Assembly (NCBI RefSeq): GCF_027942865.1
Contig: NC_134516.1
Coordinates: forward strand, 24,945,322-25,009,321
Source: Odontesthes bonariensis
Taxonomy: Eukaryota > Chordata > Actinopteri > Atheriniformes > Atherinopsidae
Reading direction: 5' to 3'
DNA: 64,000 nt
Position 1 is the stretch's first letter. Each line of letters begins with the position of its first letter. This document shows positions 43,121 through 54,990 of the stretch, piece after piece. The notes below the pieces were generated by a model, which did not search any database, was not told the origin of the DNA, and was given only the letters and a program-made list of their open reading frames with translations. The position numbers were made by a program, and so were the translations under genes.

Positions 43121-43221
43121 CTTAGCATGTAGCAGTAGCATCATCAGATCCTTGATCAGGGGTTTGTGTGGGTCGATGACTGGAGAGCAGGTTTTGGGAG
43201 GTCCAACCTTTTATATAGATC

Positions 43222-43258
<37 letters not shown>

Positions 43259-43670
43259 TCTGTATATATATCTATATCGTCTGCACCAACGACACCAAGT
43301 CAGATTCCTTGTAAGTGCAAACCTACTTGGCAATAAATTCTGGTTCTGATTACGTGTCCACAGGTAGAAAACATCTGTCTGCATCTGGCTCATCTTCCAA
43401 AAGCAAACTTCCTCTGTCAGCACAAGTGTGGCGTCACTCTTTGTGATTACCAAGCGCATAGTGGGTGTGCTGCTATCCCACCAAAATATAACAGGGAATC
43501 GTTAAGAGAAAAAGCCTGATGATTTAAAACATCAAAGCAGCTGAAGGAAAGAAAGGGAATCTTTGCAGAGTAAACCTGCCTGAATGTCTGAAGCTGAAGC
43601 TACAGCTCTGCAGTCCCGGACTCACAAAACCCTGATCAGGGATCTGTTGATGCTACTGCTACATGCTAAG
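43121..43670. mobile_element. 550-bp element with ~47-bp inverted ends (A copy 1)
   Basis: The left end CTTAGCATGTAGCAGTAGC is inverted at the right (GCTACTGCTACATGCTAAG), with three mismatches over about 47 bp. TGA flanks both sides. The interior holds a (GATA)n tract and a LINE-like 3' tail (CACCAAGTCAGATTCCTTG, GGCAATAAATTCTGGTTCTG). Confidence 0.55.
43221..43257 (+). repeat. (GATA)n microsatellite
   Basis: About nine TAGA units. Confidence 0.9.
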
Positions 43671-43936
43671 TGAGACCGATCAGCGACGTCACGTTACGTT
43701 GCATCTTGGGTAGTTTGAATATGAGTAGTAACCTCATGATGCATACCCAACATTTCGGAGAATCTAGTATTATATATAATATTTTGATATACAATCATTG
43801 TAAATAATAATCATTTCTTTTTGAGCTACTTGACTCATTTAAATTTCCCCCATTGGGGGATGGATAAAGTATTTTTCTATTCTAGAAGACGCAGACGCAG
43901 ACAGGCTTCTCGCCCCACCCGTAGGGCCTCTGGTCA

Positions 43937-44010
43937 AAATCAAATCAAACTTTATTTATAAAGCACTTTTCATACATTAACATGTAGCACAAAGTGCTAT
44001 ACATGTTTAA
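43937..44010 (-). mobile_element. Short L2-like 3' tail
   Basis: The minus strand ends AAAGTGCTTTATAAATAAAG then TTTGATTTGATTTT, the L2-type terminal pattern; only the tail is present. A second copy lies at about 47190-47264. Confidence 0.55.
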
Positions 44011-44387
44011 AAGCAGGTTTGAAAAAAAAGACACCTTATTTCCTTATTTTGAATATCTGTCCAATATCCAATATCAAACCAACTTCACCACGGTCTTCAG
44101 CAGCAGCTGCAGCAGCAACATTTCCGGAAAGGTACTGGCTTGATTAAATTCATTCTGGACTCTATATCCGACCACATGAAGACCTCGGGACACTTCGGTT
44201 TGGGTTTAGGGACCCTCTACTCACTACCACGTAAGTGTTATGTTGTTTGGAGCTGTAGAAGAGGTATAAAAATAGCGTTTTGTAGCGGTGACATGATATG
44301 CCTCTCTCACTTCCAGGCTAACGACTTTTGGCTAAAAACGGTCAAATCGAAATTCTCAGAACACATCCGAATGACATGATTTTGATG

Positions 44388-44870
44388 TCAACTCAACATA
44401 TGTACTCCCAACATCCCGTAAATGGATCTAAAGTGCATTTTACTCCGGATTATCCCTTTAATCAACTGAAGTACAGCCTTCCTCCTTGCACAATAATGTG
44501 GCCCAAAGATGAACAGGCTGGAGGAGAAACCCTCACTTAACCCCTGAAACCACCTCTGCAGCTGTCTGAACAGCGCCTCCAGTCTGGGACATTGGACAAA
44601 GAGGTGGTAGACTGTCTCTGACCGAGGGCAGAACGGACAGCCATCCCCTGTGCCAGGATCGAGGTGCACCAGATACCTGTTTGTAGCTATGGCCCCATGT
44701 ACAATCCTCCACTGGATGTGTCCTGTCCGTTTGTCGACAGGAGGTTTGTACAGGGACCGCCAACAGCCTTCAGGGGAAGGTCCCATGCCAAAAAACTCTG
44801 TCCACTTTGAAGCCTTTAAACCTACCAGGGTGCGCAGGTTCCCAACTTTAATGCTGAGGAGATAGAGAGA
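44388..44870 (-). mobile_element. Tx1/L1-type LINE C-terminal fragment (A copy 2)
   Basis: Same segment uninterrupted: the 132-codon frame (44786-44388) has the CPFC...H...C finger and continues FSSSLFIFGPHYCARRKAVL to the natural C-terminal region. The RT domain is absent. Confidence 0.75.
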
Positions 44871-45208
44871 AAAGGATCCTTTTGGTCAGAAGTATCTGCC
44901 AGTCCTTCAGCAGAAGGATCCTTTCGGTCCTTCAATGGTTTCTTCATGTCCATTTCTGAGTTTGTCTTCTCCTGTAGTCGTGCCTGTAATGTTGGCGATG
45001 CCTGAGGGGCTGTCTTGACTGTTTGCCATAAACGTCCGTTTTCAAAATAATCAACTCACCGGAGTGGTTACTGGTGTGCACTGGTAATCCAAATCAAATT
45101 TCGTTGCGAAAAGTTGCTTCTGTCGTGTTTTATTTGGCAGCTCGTTCACGCTCGCACTATTTTCTTAGCGGTGGCGGAGTAGTATCGACGAACATCCAGT
45201 ACAAAATG

Positions 45209-45514
45209 TCAAATAAAACACTCAGAAAACTCAGAATTTAAAACTTTAAAAAACACAAGAGGTTTGTGGGAATTTGAAGCAATAAGATCAGAGAAATATT
45301 TTCTTTTGGCCTCTTTCACAGAGGACTGATATCGACGCCAACAGTCACCCAATATTTGCAGAGACACTTCCAGTTTATCCTTATTCCACTTGCGCTCAGC
45401 TCTGCGACACACCTGTCTCGCATTGCGAGTTGTTTCATTCAACCAGGGCTCTGGTTTAACTTTATGCTGCCTGCTTTTTAATGGAATGGAAAGGAGGCAG
45501 ATTTTGATGGCCAT
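45209..45514 (-). mobile_element. LINE linker fragment (A copy 2)
   Basis: Duplicate of 42029-42334 with a few substitutions. Confidence 0.62.
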
Positions 45515-45785
45515 CGCGATCTGAATTGCGCCAATCTTTGGCGGAAATTCTCAGTTCAAGCAACGTTTGGCGACTATACACCGTCAGGCAGTCAACATGA
45601 TGTGCAACACATAGTACAAACAGTATAAAAACACACAAAAGTCGGAACGGCTGACAGAGCGCCTCACACACTGGCGCCATCTTACTAACTGTTACTAACA
45701 AAAGAGATACCATGACTGTTGGAAAGATTGTGCAGCATGAATCTCGATCACGTAACGTCTACTTGTTAGGACAAATTACTAACAA

Positions 45786-46075
45786 GTAGTGAGCGAGCGA
45801 GCGAGCAAGCGGGCGAACAAGCGGCAAAGCGTGCGAGCTCAAGCAGGCGAACAAGCGGGCGAGCAAGCGGGCAACCAAGCGGGCGAGCTCAAGCGGGCGA
45901 CCATGCGGGCGAGCAAGCGGGCGAGCAAGCGGGCAACCAAGCGGGCGAGCTCAAGCGGGCGACCATGCGGGCGAGCAAGCGGGCGAGCAAGCGGGTGAGC
46001 AAGCGGGCAAGCTCAAGCGTGCGAGCAAGCTACAACTAAGCGGGCGAACAAGCGGGCAAGCAAGCAGGCAAGCTA
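45786..46075 (+). repeat. 12-bp minisatellite, A copy 2 (expanded)
   Basis: Same family as 42603-42835 with extra units, including a duplicated GAGCTCAAGCGGGCGACCATG segment (written in part: GCTCAAGCGGGCGACCATG). Confidence 0.85.
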
Positions 46076-46375
46076 GTATACATCTTGAGGAGGGGGTTCT
46101 ATTTATAAACTCTGGAGATATCATTTTGTGATGTCATCTATGATAACATCACGGTGATGTCACTGATGACATCGCTGTGATGTCATCTATGACATTCCAT
46201 CTTGTGAATATTGCTTTTGTGATGTCATAACATTTCTGTGCTGTTGTCATCACACAATTGTGGAACTGAAAACATTATTTCACTCCGTTATTGATTTTCC
46301 AGAGAATGAATCCGTTATTCATGTTGGTCAGTTTTACTGAAAAATGTCGCAGTTTCTGTCCATGACTTAGCATGT

Positions 46376-46466
46376 AGCAGTAGCATCAACAGATCCTTGA
46401 TCAGGGGTTTGTGTGGGTCGATGACTGGAGAGCAGGTTTTGGGAGGTCCAACCTTTTATGTAGATC

Positions 46467-46499
<33 letters not shown>

Positions 46500-46919
46500 T
46501 GATAGATTCTGTATATATATCTATATCGTCTGCACCAACGACACCAAGTCAGATTCCTTGTAAGTGCAAACCTACTTGGCAATAAATTCTGGTTCTGATT
46601 ACGTGTCCACAGGTAGAAAACATCTGTCTGCATCTGGCTCATCTTCCATAAGCACACTTCCTCTGTCAGCACAAGTGTGGCGTCACTCTTTGTGATGACC
46701 AAGCGCATAGTGGGTGTGCTGCTATCCCACCAAAATATAACAGGGAATCGTTAAGAGAAAAAGCCTGATGATTTAAAACATCAAAGCAGCTGAAGGAAAG
46801 AAAGGGAATCTTTGCAGAGTAAACCTGCCTGAATGTCTGAAGCTGAAGCTACAGCTCTTCAGTCCCGGACTCACAAAACCCTGATCAGGGATCTGTTGAT
46901 GCTACTGCTACATGCTAAG
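46376..46919. mobile_element. 550-bp inverted-end element (A copy 2)
   Basis: Duplicate of 43121-43670 produced by the block duplication. Confidence 0.55.
46466..46505 (+). repeat. (GATA)n microsatellite
   Basis: The copy-2 counterpart, with one TTGA variant unit. Confidence 0.9.
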
Positions 46920-47189
46920 TGAGACCGATCAGCGACGTCACGTTACGTTGCATTTTGGGTAGTTTGAATATGAGTAGTAACCTCATAATGCATACCCAAC
47001 ATTTTGGAGAATCTAGTATTATATATAATATTTTGATATACAATCATTGTAAATATTAATCATTTCTTTTTGAGCTACTTGACTCATTTAAATTTCCCCC
47101 ATTGGGGGATGGATAAAGTATTTTTCTATTCTAGAAGACGCAGACGCAGACGCAGACAGGCTTCTCGACCCACCCGTAGGGCCTCTGGT

Positions 47190-47264
47190 AAAAATCAAAT
47201 CAAACTTTATTTATAAAGCACTTTTCATACATTAACATGTAGCACAAAGTGCTATACATGTTTA
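47190..47264 (-). mobile_element. Short L2-like 3' tail, A copy 2
   Basis: Duplicate of 43937-44010. Confidence 0.55.
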
Positions 47265-47498
47265 AAAGCAGGTTTGAAAAAAAAAGACACCTTATTTCCT
47301 TATTTTGAATATATGTCCAATATCCAATATCAAACCAACTTCACCACGGTCTTCAGCAGCAGCTGCAGCAGCAGCTGCTGCTTTCCGGAAAGGTACTGGC
47401 TTGATTAAATTCATTCTGGACTCTATATCCGACCACATGAAGACCTCGGGACACTTCGGTTTGGCTTTAGGGACCCTCTACTCACTACCACGTAAGTG

Positions 47499-48055
47499 TT
47501 ATGTTGTTTGGAGCTGTAGAAGAGGTATAAAAATAGCGTTTTGTAGCGGTGACATGATGGGCCTCTCTCACTTCCAGGCTAACGACTTTTGGCTAAAAAC
47601 GGTCAAATCGAAATTCTCAGAACACATCCGAATGACATGATTTTGATGTCAACTCAACATATGTACTCCCAACATCCCGTAAATGGATCTAAAGTGCATT
47701 TTACTCCGGATTATCCCTTTAATCAACTGAAGTACAGCCTTCCTCCTTGCACAATAATGTGGCCCAAAGATGAACAGGCTGGAGGAGAAACCCTCACTTA
47801 ACCCCTGAAACCACCTCTGCAGCTGTCTGAACAGCGCCTCCAGTCTGGGACATTGGACAAAGAGGTGGTAGACTGTCTCTGACCGAGGACAGAACGGACA
47901 GCCATCCCCTGTGCCAGGATCGAGGTGCACCAGATACCTGTTTGTAGCTATGGCCCCATGTACAATCCTCCACTGGATGTCTCCTGTCCGTTCTGCCCTC
48001 GGTCAGAGACAGTCTACCACCTCTTTGTCCAATGTCCCAGACTGGAAAAATTAGA
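47499..48055 (+). repeat. Block 'A' copy 3, truncated
   Basis: It matches the first ~490 bp of A, then ends in an inverted duplicate of its own LINE segment and joins spacer B at about 48056. Confidence 0.8.
47649..47985 (-). mobile_element. Tx1/L1-type LINE C-terminal fragment (A copy 3)
   Basis: Third copy, truncated at its N-terminal side where the array turns into an inverted duplicate. Confidence 0.7.
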
Positions 48056-48570
48056 GGACAAATTTGTTGCTCTCGTTTATTTTGTTATAAGGTTAGTAGA
48101 TGTGCAATGTTCAGCTGTCAGAAATGAAAGGCTAGCCTAATCTTTTGTCATATTTGGCTGTGATCACTTTTTTGTAGCCTATCATAATTTATATAGCCTA
48201 TGACGTTCTCCCAAACAACCAGCTGTTGTAGTTCCACTTAACTAAAATAAATGCAGTCTACTACCTACAATGGGTGTATAAAAAGCGGAAAATATGTTTA
48301 ATATTAAATTAGCACGCTACTTTTATTTTGGCGTTACTTCCGCTTCCGGTCTGCCCGCCGTCATGTTCGAATGTAAGAAACGAAAAATGAAAAAAGTAAT
48401 TTCCAAAAAACAAATTTTGTCTGTTATTTGATTTGGGTTTTTCCTTTTTTTAGGAAGACAGAAAAATCTGTTTATGGTTTAAAACGAAAAATGGAAAAAG
48501 GACACCTATTTCCGTTTTTTCATTTTTTCGTTTTGACAGAAAAACGGATTATACTTTGGTACCCGGACCC
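48056..48570 (+). repeat. Spacer 'B' 3' part
   Basis: It matches the last ~510 bp of B (from TTGCTCTCGTTTATTT to ACCCGACAGCC). It is followed by little more than one 39-bp unit (48571-48620). Confidence 0.82.
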
Positions 48571-48619
48571 GACAGCCAATCAGAGCAGCCTGAAGACGTT
48601 TGATTCTGCAACAGCCAAT

Positions 48620-50336
48620 CACATGATGACGTGATTAGTTAACTGAAAATATTTTCTTGTTTGGTTCATAATTGTTAATGGTTTCTTTTTGTGGTTATTC
48701 TGTTAGTTAGTTAGTTAAGTAAGTTATAGTTATGAAAGGGAATGTTTGAATTGCTACCAGTGTGTGTGCGTGTTATATAGTTCTGTTGAGAATGTGTTTT
48801 GAAAAAAGTGTTTTTTGTTGTTTGTACTATTTTTTTTTACTGGGTACTCCTTTGGTTCCTGAGTTGTGCGTTTGGGTTCAAGTGCTAGTTCTATTAGTTA
48901 AACACATGCCACACAGACATGAGTTGTTTTGTTGTAACACATTCAAACCATTAAAATGGTACTCCACTCTGTTCGTACACCTGCAACATTTTGGCTCCAA
49001 AGGAGCAAAATGTAAGGTCACATTACAGGGTCTGACATGTTCACTCTTAACTGTAGGCTATGTCAGGGTGTATTTTACTGTAATCTCCAGCAATCCTGAC
49101 ATGGGCCCAACAGTGAGGAGGACCACCACATTGTCTAGATTGAACAATCTAGACACCAAACTGCTGAGCACCTTGTATTGAGAGCCCGCTGGGACCTGCA
49201 CTGAGGCAGACAGGAAGAGGCTTCAGTGGGTAATCAAAGCAGTAGTAGTATTAGCTAAATGAAGGAACAACCTGAATAAGAAAAATCAGTGGAGCTCTGT
49301 TATTTTATGTCAGGGACACTTTGTTTTGTCCATTTCTCAACATATTCTTATTCCCAATCATACAAGGCTGTAAGACAAACATAATATATCCCTGGAATAA
49401 GGGTGAAGCTTGTCCGCTGACATGTATACATACACATCCGCCATGAGCAAAGAGCAAAAGTTGGGGTAGTTTCGCGTATTACATGGTAAGTGTCGCGGCG
49501 AGTTATGCTGTAAGACTGGAGAAGGTGGGAATTGGCCAGGAGTTAGGCTACACTGGAAGTCCGGGCAAAGTAGGAAATAAGTGAACGGAATGTACACTCT
49601 AATACACAGTCAGTATTGTGAAGTGTTACCTAAAGGCCTCTGTCATTGTACAGAGATGCTATGATTTGCTTGTACAGCACCTAAAAAAAAACCTCACTGT
49701 TGTCTATATTCATAGACACACCCAGCCTCGCTTTCAATATAACACAAGCACTCACATTCTATAATTGCCATCAGCATATTATATGAAAATAATATAAAAC
49801 ATCTTTTAAGAAGAAAAAAAAAGACGGTTGTTGCTCTCGTTTATTTTTTTATAAGGTTAGTAGATGTGCAATGTTCAGCTGTCAGAAATGAAAGGCTAGC
49901 CTAATCTTTTGTCATATTTGGCTGTGATCACTTTTTTGTAGCCTATCATAATTTATATAGCCTATGACGTTCTCCCAAACAACCAGCTGTTGTAGTTCCA
50001 CTTAACTAAAATAAATGCAGTCTACTACCTACAATGGGTGTATAAAAAGCGGAAAATATGTTTGATATTAAATTAGCACGCTACTTTTATTTTGGCGTTA
50101 CTTCCGCTTCCGGTCTGCCGGCCGTCATGTTCGAATGTAAGAAACGAAAAATGAAAAAAGTAATTTCCAAAAACCAAATTTTGTCCGTTAATTTATTTTG
50201 GTTTTTCGTTTTTTTTAGGAAGACAGAAAAATCCGTTTTTGGTTTAAAACGAAAAATGGAAAAAGGACACCTATTTCCGTTTTTTCATTTTTTCGTTTTG
50301 ACAGAAAAACGGATTATACTTTGGTACCCGGACCCG
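48620..50336 (+). repeat. Spacer 'B' copy 2 (~1.72 kb)
   Basis: Full copy, a few percent different from 37690-39412 and closer to the copy at 53762. Confidence 0.85.
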
Positions 50337-53300
50337 ACAGCCAATCAGAGTAGCCTGAAGACCTTTGATCCTGCGACAGCCAATCAGAGCAGCCTGAAGA
50401 CGTTAGATCCTGCGACAGCCAATCAGAGCAGCCTGAAGACCTTTGATCCTGCGACAGCCAATCAGAGCAGCCTGAAGACCTTTGATCCTGCGACAGCCAA
50501 TCAGAGCAGCCTGAAGATGTTTGATCCTGCGACAGCCAATCAGAGCAGCCTGAAGACCTTTGATCCTGCGACAGCCAATCAGAGCAGCCTGAAGATTTTT
50601 GATCCTGCGAAAGCCAATCAGAGCAGCCTGAAGACCTTTGATCCTGCGACAGCCAATCAGAGCAGCCTGAAGACCTTTGATCCTGCGACAGCCAATCAGA
50701 GCAGCCTGAAGAGTTTTGATCCTGCGACAGCCAATCAGAGCAGCCTGAAGACCTTTAATCCTGCGACAGCCAATCAGAGCAGCCTGAAGACCTTTAATCC
50801 TGCGACAGCCAATCAGAGCAGTCTGAAGATGTTTGATCCTGCGACAGCCAATCAGAGCAGCCTGAAGACCTTTGATCCTGCGACAGCCAATCAGAGTAGC
50901 CTGAAGACCTTTGATCCTGCAACAGCCAATCAGATCAGCCTCAAGACCTTTGATCCTGCAACAGCCAATCAGATCAGCCTCAAGACCTTTGATCCTGCAA
51001 CAGCCAATAGGAGCAGCCTGAAGACGTTAGATCCTGCGACAGCCAATCAGAGCAGCCCGAAGACCTTTGATCCTGCGACAGCCAATCAGAGCAGCCTGAA
51101 GATGTTTGCTCCTGCGACAGCCAATCAGAGCAACCTGAAGACCTTTTTTTTTTGCGATAGCCAATCAGATCAGCCTGAAGACCTTTGATCCTGCGACAGC
51201 CAATCAGAGCAGCCTGAAGATGTTTGATCCTGCGACAGCCAATCAGAGCAGCCTGAAGATGTTTGATCCTGCGACAGCCAATCAGAGCAAACTGAAGACC
51301 TTTGATCCTGCGACAGCCAATCAGAGTAGCCAGAAGACCTTTGATCCTGCAACAGCCAATCAGATCAGCCTCAAGACCTTTGATCCTGCAACAGCCAATA
51401 GGAGCAGCCTGAAGACGTTAGATCCTGCGACAGCCAGAGCAACCTGAAGACCTTTTTTTTTTGCGATAGCCAATCAGATCAGCCTGAAGACCTTTGATCC
51501 TGCGACAGCCAATCAGAGCAGCCTGAAGATGTTTGATCCTGCGACAGCCAATCAGAGCAGCCTGAAGATGTTTGCTCCTGCGACAGCCAATCAGAGCAAC
51601 CTGAAGACCTTTGATCCTGCGACAGCCAATCAGAGCAGCCTGAAGATGTTTGCTCTGCGACAGCCAATCAGAGCAACCTGAAGACCTTTTTTTTTTGCGA
51701 TAGCCAATCAGATCAGCCTGAAGACCTTTGATCCTGCGACAGCCAATCAGAGCAGCCTGAAGATGTTTGATCCTGCGACAGCCAATCAGAGCAGCCTGAA
51801 GATGTTTGATCCTGCGACAGCCAATCAGAGCAGCCTGAAGACCTTTGATCCTGCGACAGCCAATCAGAGTAGCCTGAAGACCTTTGATCCTGCAACAGCC
51901 AATCAGAGCAGCCCGAAGACCTTTGATCCTGCGACAGCCAATCAGAGCAGCCTGAAGATGTTTGCTCCTGCGACAGCCAGAGCAACTTGAAGACCTTTTG
52001 TTTTTGCGATAGCCAATCAGATCAGCCTGAAGACCTTTGATCCTGCGACAGCCAATCAGAGCAGCCTGAAGATGTTTGCTCCTGCGACAGCCAATCAGAG
52101 CAACCTGAAGACCTTTGATCCTGCGACAGCCAATCAGAGCAGCCTGAAGATGTTTGCTCTGCGACAGCCAATCAGAGCAACCTGAAGACCTTTCATTTTG
52201 CGACAGCCAATCAGATCAGCCTGAAGACCTTTGATCCTGCGACAGCCAATCAGAGCAGCCTGAAGATGTTTGATCCTGCGACAGCCAATCAGAGCAGCCT
52301 GAAAACAATGATCCTGCAACAGCCAATCAGAGCAGCCTGAAGATGTTTGATCCTGCGACAGCCAATCAGAGCAGCCTGAAGACCTTTGATCCTGCGACAG
52401 CCAATAAGGGCAGCCTGAAGACCTTTGATCCTGCGACAGCCAATAAGGGCAGCCTGAAGACCTTTGATCCTGCGACAGCCAATCAGAGCAGCCTGAAGAC
52501 CTTTAATCCTGCGACAGCCAATCAGAGTAGCCAGAAGACCTTTGATCCTGCAACAGCCAATCAGATCAGCCTCAAGACCTTTGATCCTGCAACAGCCAAT
52601 AGGAGCAGCCTGAAGACGTTAGATCCTGCGACAGCCAGAGCAACCTGAAGACCTTTTTTTTTTGCGATAGCCAATCAGATCAGCCTGAAGACCTTTGATC
52701 CTGCGACAGCCAATCAGAGCAGCCTGAAGATGTTTGATCCTGCGACAGCCAATCAGAGCAGCCTGAAGATGTTTGCTCCTGCGACAGCCAATCAGAGCAA
52801 CCTGAAGACCTTTGATCCTGCGACAGCCAATCAGAGCAGCCTGAAGATGTTTGCTCTGCGACAGCCAATCAGAGCAACCTGAAGACCTTTTTTTTTTGCG
52901 ATAGCCAATCAGATCAGCCTGAAGACCTTTGATCCTGTGACAGCCAATCAGAGCAGCCTGAAGATGTTTGATCCTGCGACAGCCAATCAGAGCAGCCTGA
53001 AGATGTTTGATCCTGCGACAGCCAATCAGAGCAGCCTGAAGACCTTTGATCCTGCGACAGCCAATCAGAGTAGCCTGAAGACCTTTGATCCTGCAACAGC
53101 CAATCAGAGCAGCCCGAAGACCTTTGATCCTGCGACAGCCAATCAGAGCAGCCTGAAGATGTTTGCTCCTGCGACAGCCAGAGCAACTTGAAGACCTTTT
53201 TTTTTTGCGATAGCCAATCAGATCAGCCTGAAGACCTTTGATCCTGCGACAGCCAATCAGAGCAGCCTGAAGATGTTTGATCCTGCGACAGCCAATCAGA

Positions 53301-53762
53301 GCAGCCTGAAGATGTTTGCTCCTGCGACAGCCAATCAGAGCAACCTGAAGACCTTTGATCCTGCGACAGCCAATCAGAGCAGCCTGAAGATGTTTGCTCT
53401 GCGACAGCCAATCAGAGCAACCTGAAGACCTTTCATTTTGCGACAGCCAATCAGATCAGCCTGAAGACCTTTGATCCTGCGACAGCCAATCAGAGCAGCC
53501 TGAAGATGTTTGATCCTGCGACAGCCAATCAGAGCAGCCTGAAAACAATGATCCTGCAACAGCCAATCAGAGCAGCCTGAAGATGTTTGATCCTGCGACA
53601 GCCAATCAGAGCAGCCTGAAGACCTTTGATCCTGCGACAGCCAATAAGGGCAGCCTGAAGACCTTTGATCCTGCGACAGCCAATCAGAGCAGCCTGAAGA
53701 CCTTTGATCCTGCGACAGCCAATCAGAGCAGCCTGAAGACGTTTGATTCTGCAACAGCCAAT
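50336..53762 (+). repeat. 39-bp CCAAT minisatellite, main array (about 88 units)
   Basis: Thirty-nine-bp units repeat over 3.4 kb. The core is AGCCAATCAGAGCAGCCTGA. Because 39 is 13 codons, long frames are open on both strands (plus: DPATANQSSLKTF; minus: SGCSDWLSQDQRS). Variants such as AGACCTTTTTTTTTTGCGAT and CCTGCGACAGCCAGAGC recur at intervals of about 1.2 kb, showing a higher-order repeat (about 51430-52630 against 52630-53650). Not considered protein-coding. Confidence 0.92.
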
Positions 53763-54817
53763 CACATGATGACGTGATTAGTTAACTGAAAATATTTTCT
53801 TGTTTGGTTCATAATTGTTAATGGTTTCTTTTTGTGGTTATTCTGTTAGTTAGTTAGTTAGTTAAGTTAGTTATAGTTATGAAAGGGAATGTTTGAATTG
53901 CTACCAGTGTGTGTGCGTGTTATATAGTTCTGTTGAGAATGTGTTTTGAAAAAAGTGTTTTTTGTTGTTTGTACTATTTTTTTTACTGGGTACTCCTTTG
54001 GTTCCTGAGTTGTGCGTTTGGGTTCAAGTGCTACTTCTATTAGTTAAAGACATGCCACACAGACATGAGTTGTTTTGTTGTAACACATTCAAACCATTAA
54101 AATGGTACTCCACTCTGTTCGTACACCTGCAACATTTTGGCTCCAAAGGAGCAAAATGCAAGGTCACATTACAGGGTCTGACATGTTCACTCTTAACTGT
54201 AGGCTATGTCAGGGTGTATTTTATTGTAATCTCCAGCAATCCTGACATGGGCCCAACAGTGAGGAGAACCACCACATTGTCTAGATTGAACAATCTAGAC
54301 ACCAAACTGCTGAGTACCTTGTATTGAGAGCCCGCTGGGACTTTCACTGAGGCAGACAGGAAGAGGCTTCAGTGGGTAATCAAAGCAGTAGTAGTATTAG
54401 CTAAATGAAGGAACAACCTGAATAAGAAAAATCAGTGGAACTCTGTTATTTTATGTCAGGGACACTTTGTTTTGTCCATTTCTCAACATATTCTTATTCC
54501 CAATCATACAAGGCTGTAAGACAAACATAATATATCCCTGGAATAAGGGTGAAGCTTGTCCGCTGACATGTATACATACACATCCGCCATGAGCAAAGAG
54601 CAAAAGTTGGGGTAGTTTCGCGTATTACATGGTAAGTGTCGCGGCGGGTTATGCTGTAAGACTGGAGAAGGTGGGAATTGGCCAGGAGTTAGGCTACACT
54701 GGAAGTCCGGGCAAAGTAGGAAATAAGTGAACGGAATGTACACTCTAATACACAGTCAGTATTGTGAAGTGTTACCTAAAGGCCTCTGTCATTGTACAGA
54801 GATGCTATTTGCTTGCA
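53762..54817 (+). repeat. Spacer 'B' copy 3, truncated
   Basis: It matches the first ~1.05 kb of B and stops at GCTATTTGCTTG where a hAT-like end begins. Confidence 0.85.
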
Positions 54818-54990
54818 GGGTTGGGGAGTAACGGATTACATGTAACGGCGTTACGGTAAAACGATACAAAATAAAAGTAACTGTAATCCGTTACAGTACA
54901 AGCAAAAACGATGTACTCAGATTACAGTTACATTCAGTGAGAATGGGGGTTACTTAACAGGATTACAATTTGTGCGAGGTTGCAGTGACA
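54817..54990 (+). mobile_element. hAT-like non-autonomous element end
   Basis: CAGGGTTGGGGAGTAACGG, then ATTACATGTAACGGCGTTAC, is a common fish hAT-type terminus. Its partner end was not found, so only one side is called. Confidence 0.45.

Larger units (their letters stand above)
39666..44237 (+). repeat. Block 'A' copy 1 (3.2 kb unit plus two transposon insertions)
   Basis: It starts TTATGTTGTTTGGAGCTGTAG. Removing the 730-bp and 655-bp insertions and their target copies leaves about 3.18 kb that matches copy 2 (44238-47498) almost base for base. Confidence 0.85.
44238..47498 (+). repeat. Block 'A' copy 2 (3.26 kb)
   Basis: It is a tandem partner of copy 1 without the two insertions. Most of the length difference is expansion of the 12-bp minisatellite. 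Confidence 0.85.

Noticed and set aside
50058..51188. A 376-codon frame ending in 13-residue repeats
   Set aside because: It is the 39-bp minisatellite read in frame, preceded by AT-rich spacer; equivalent frames are open on the other strand.
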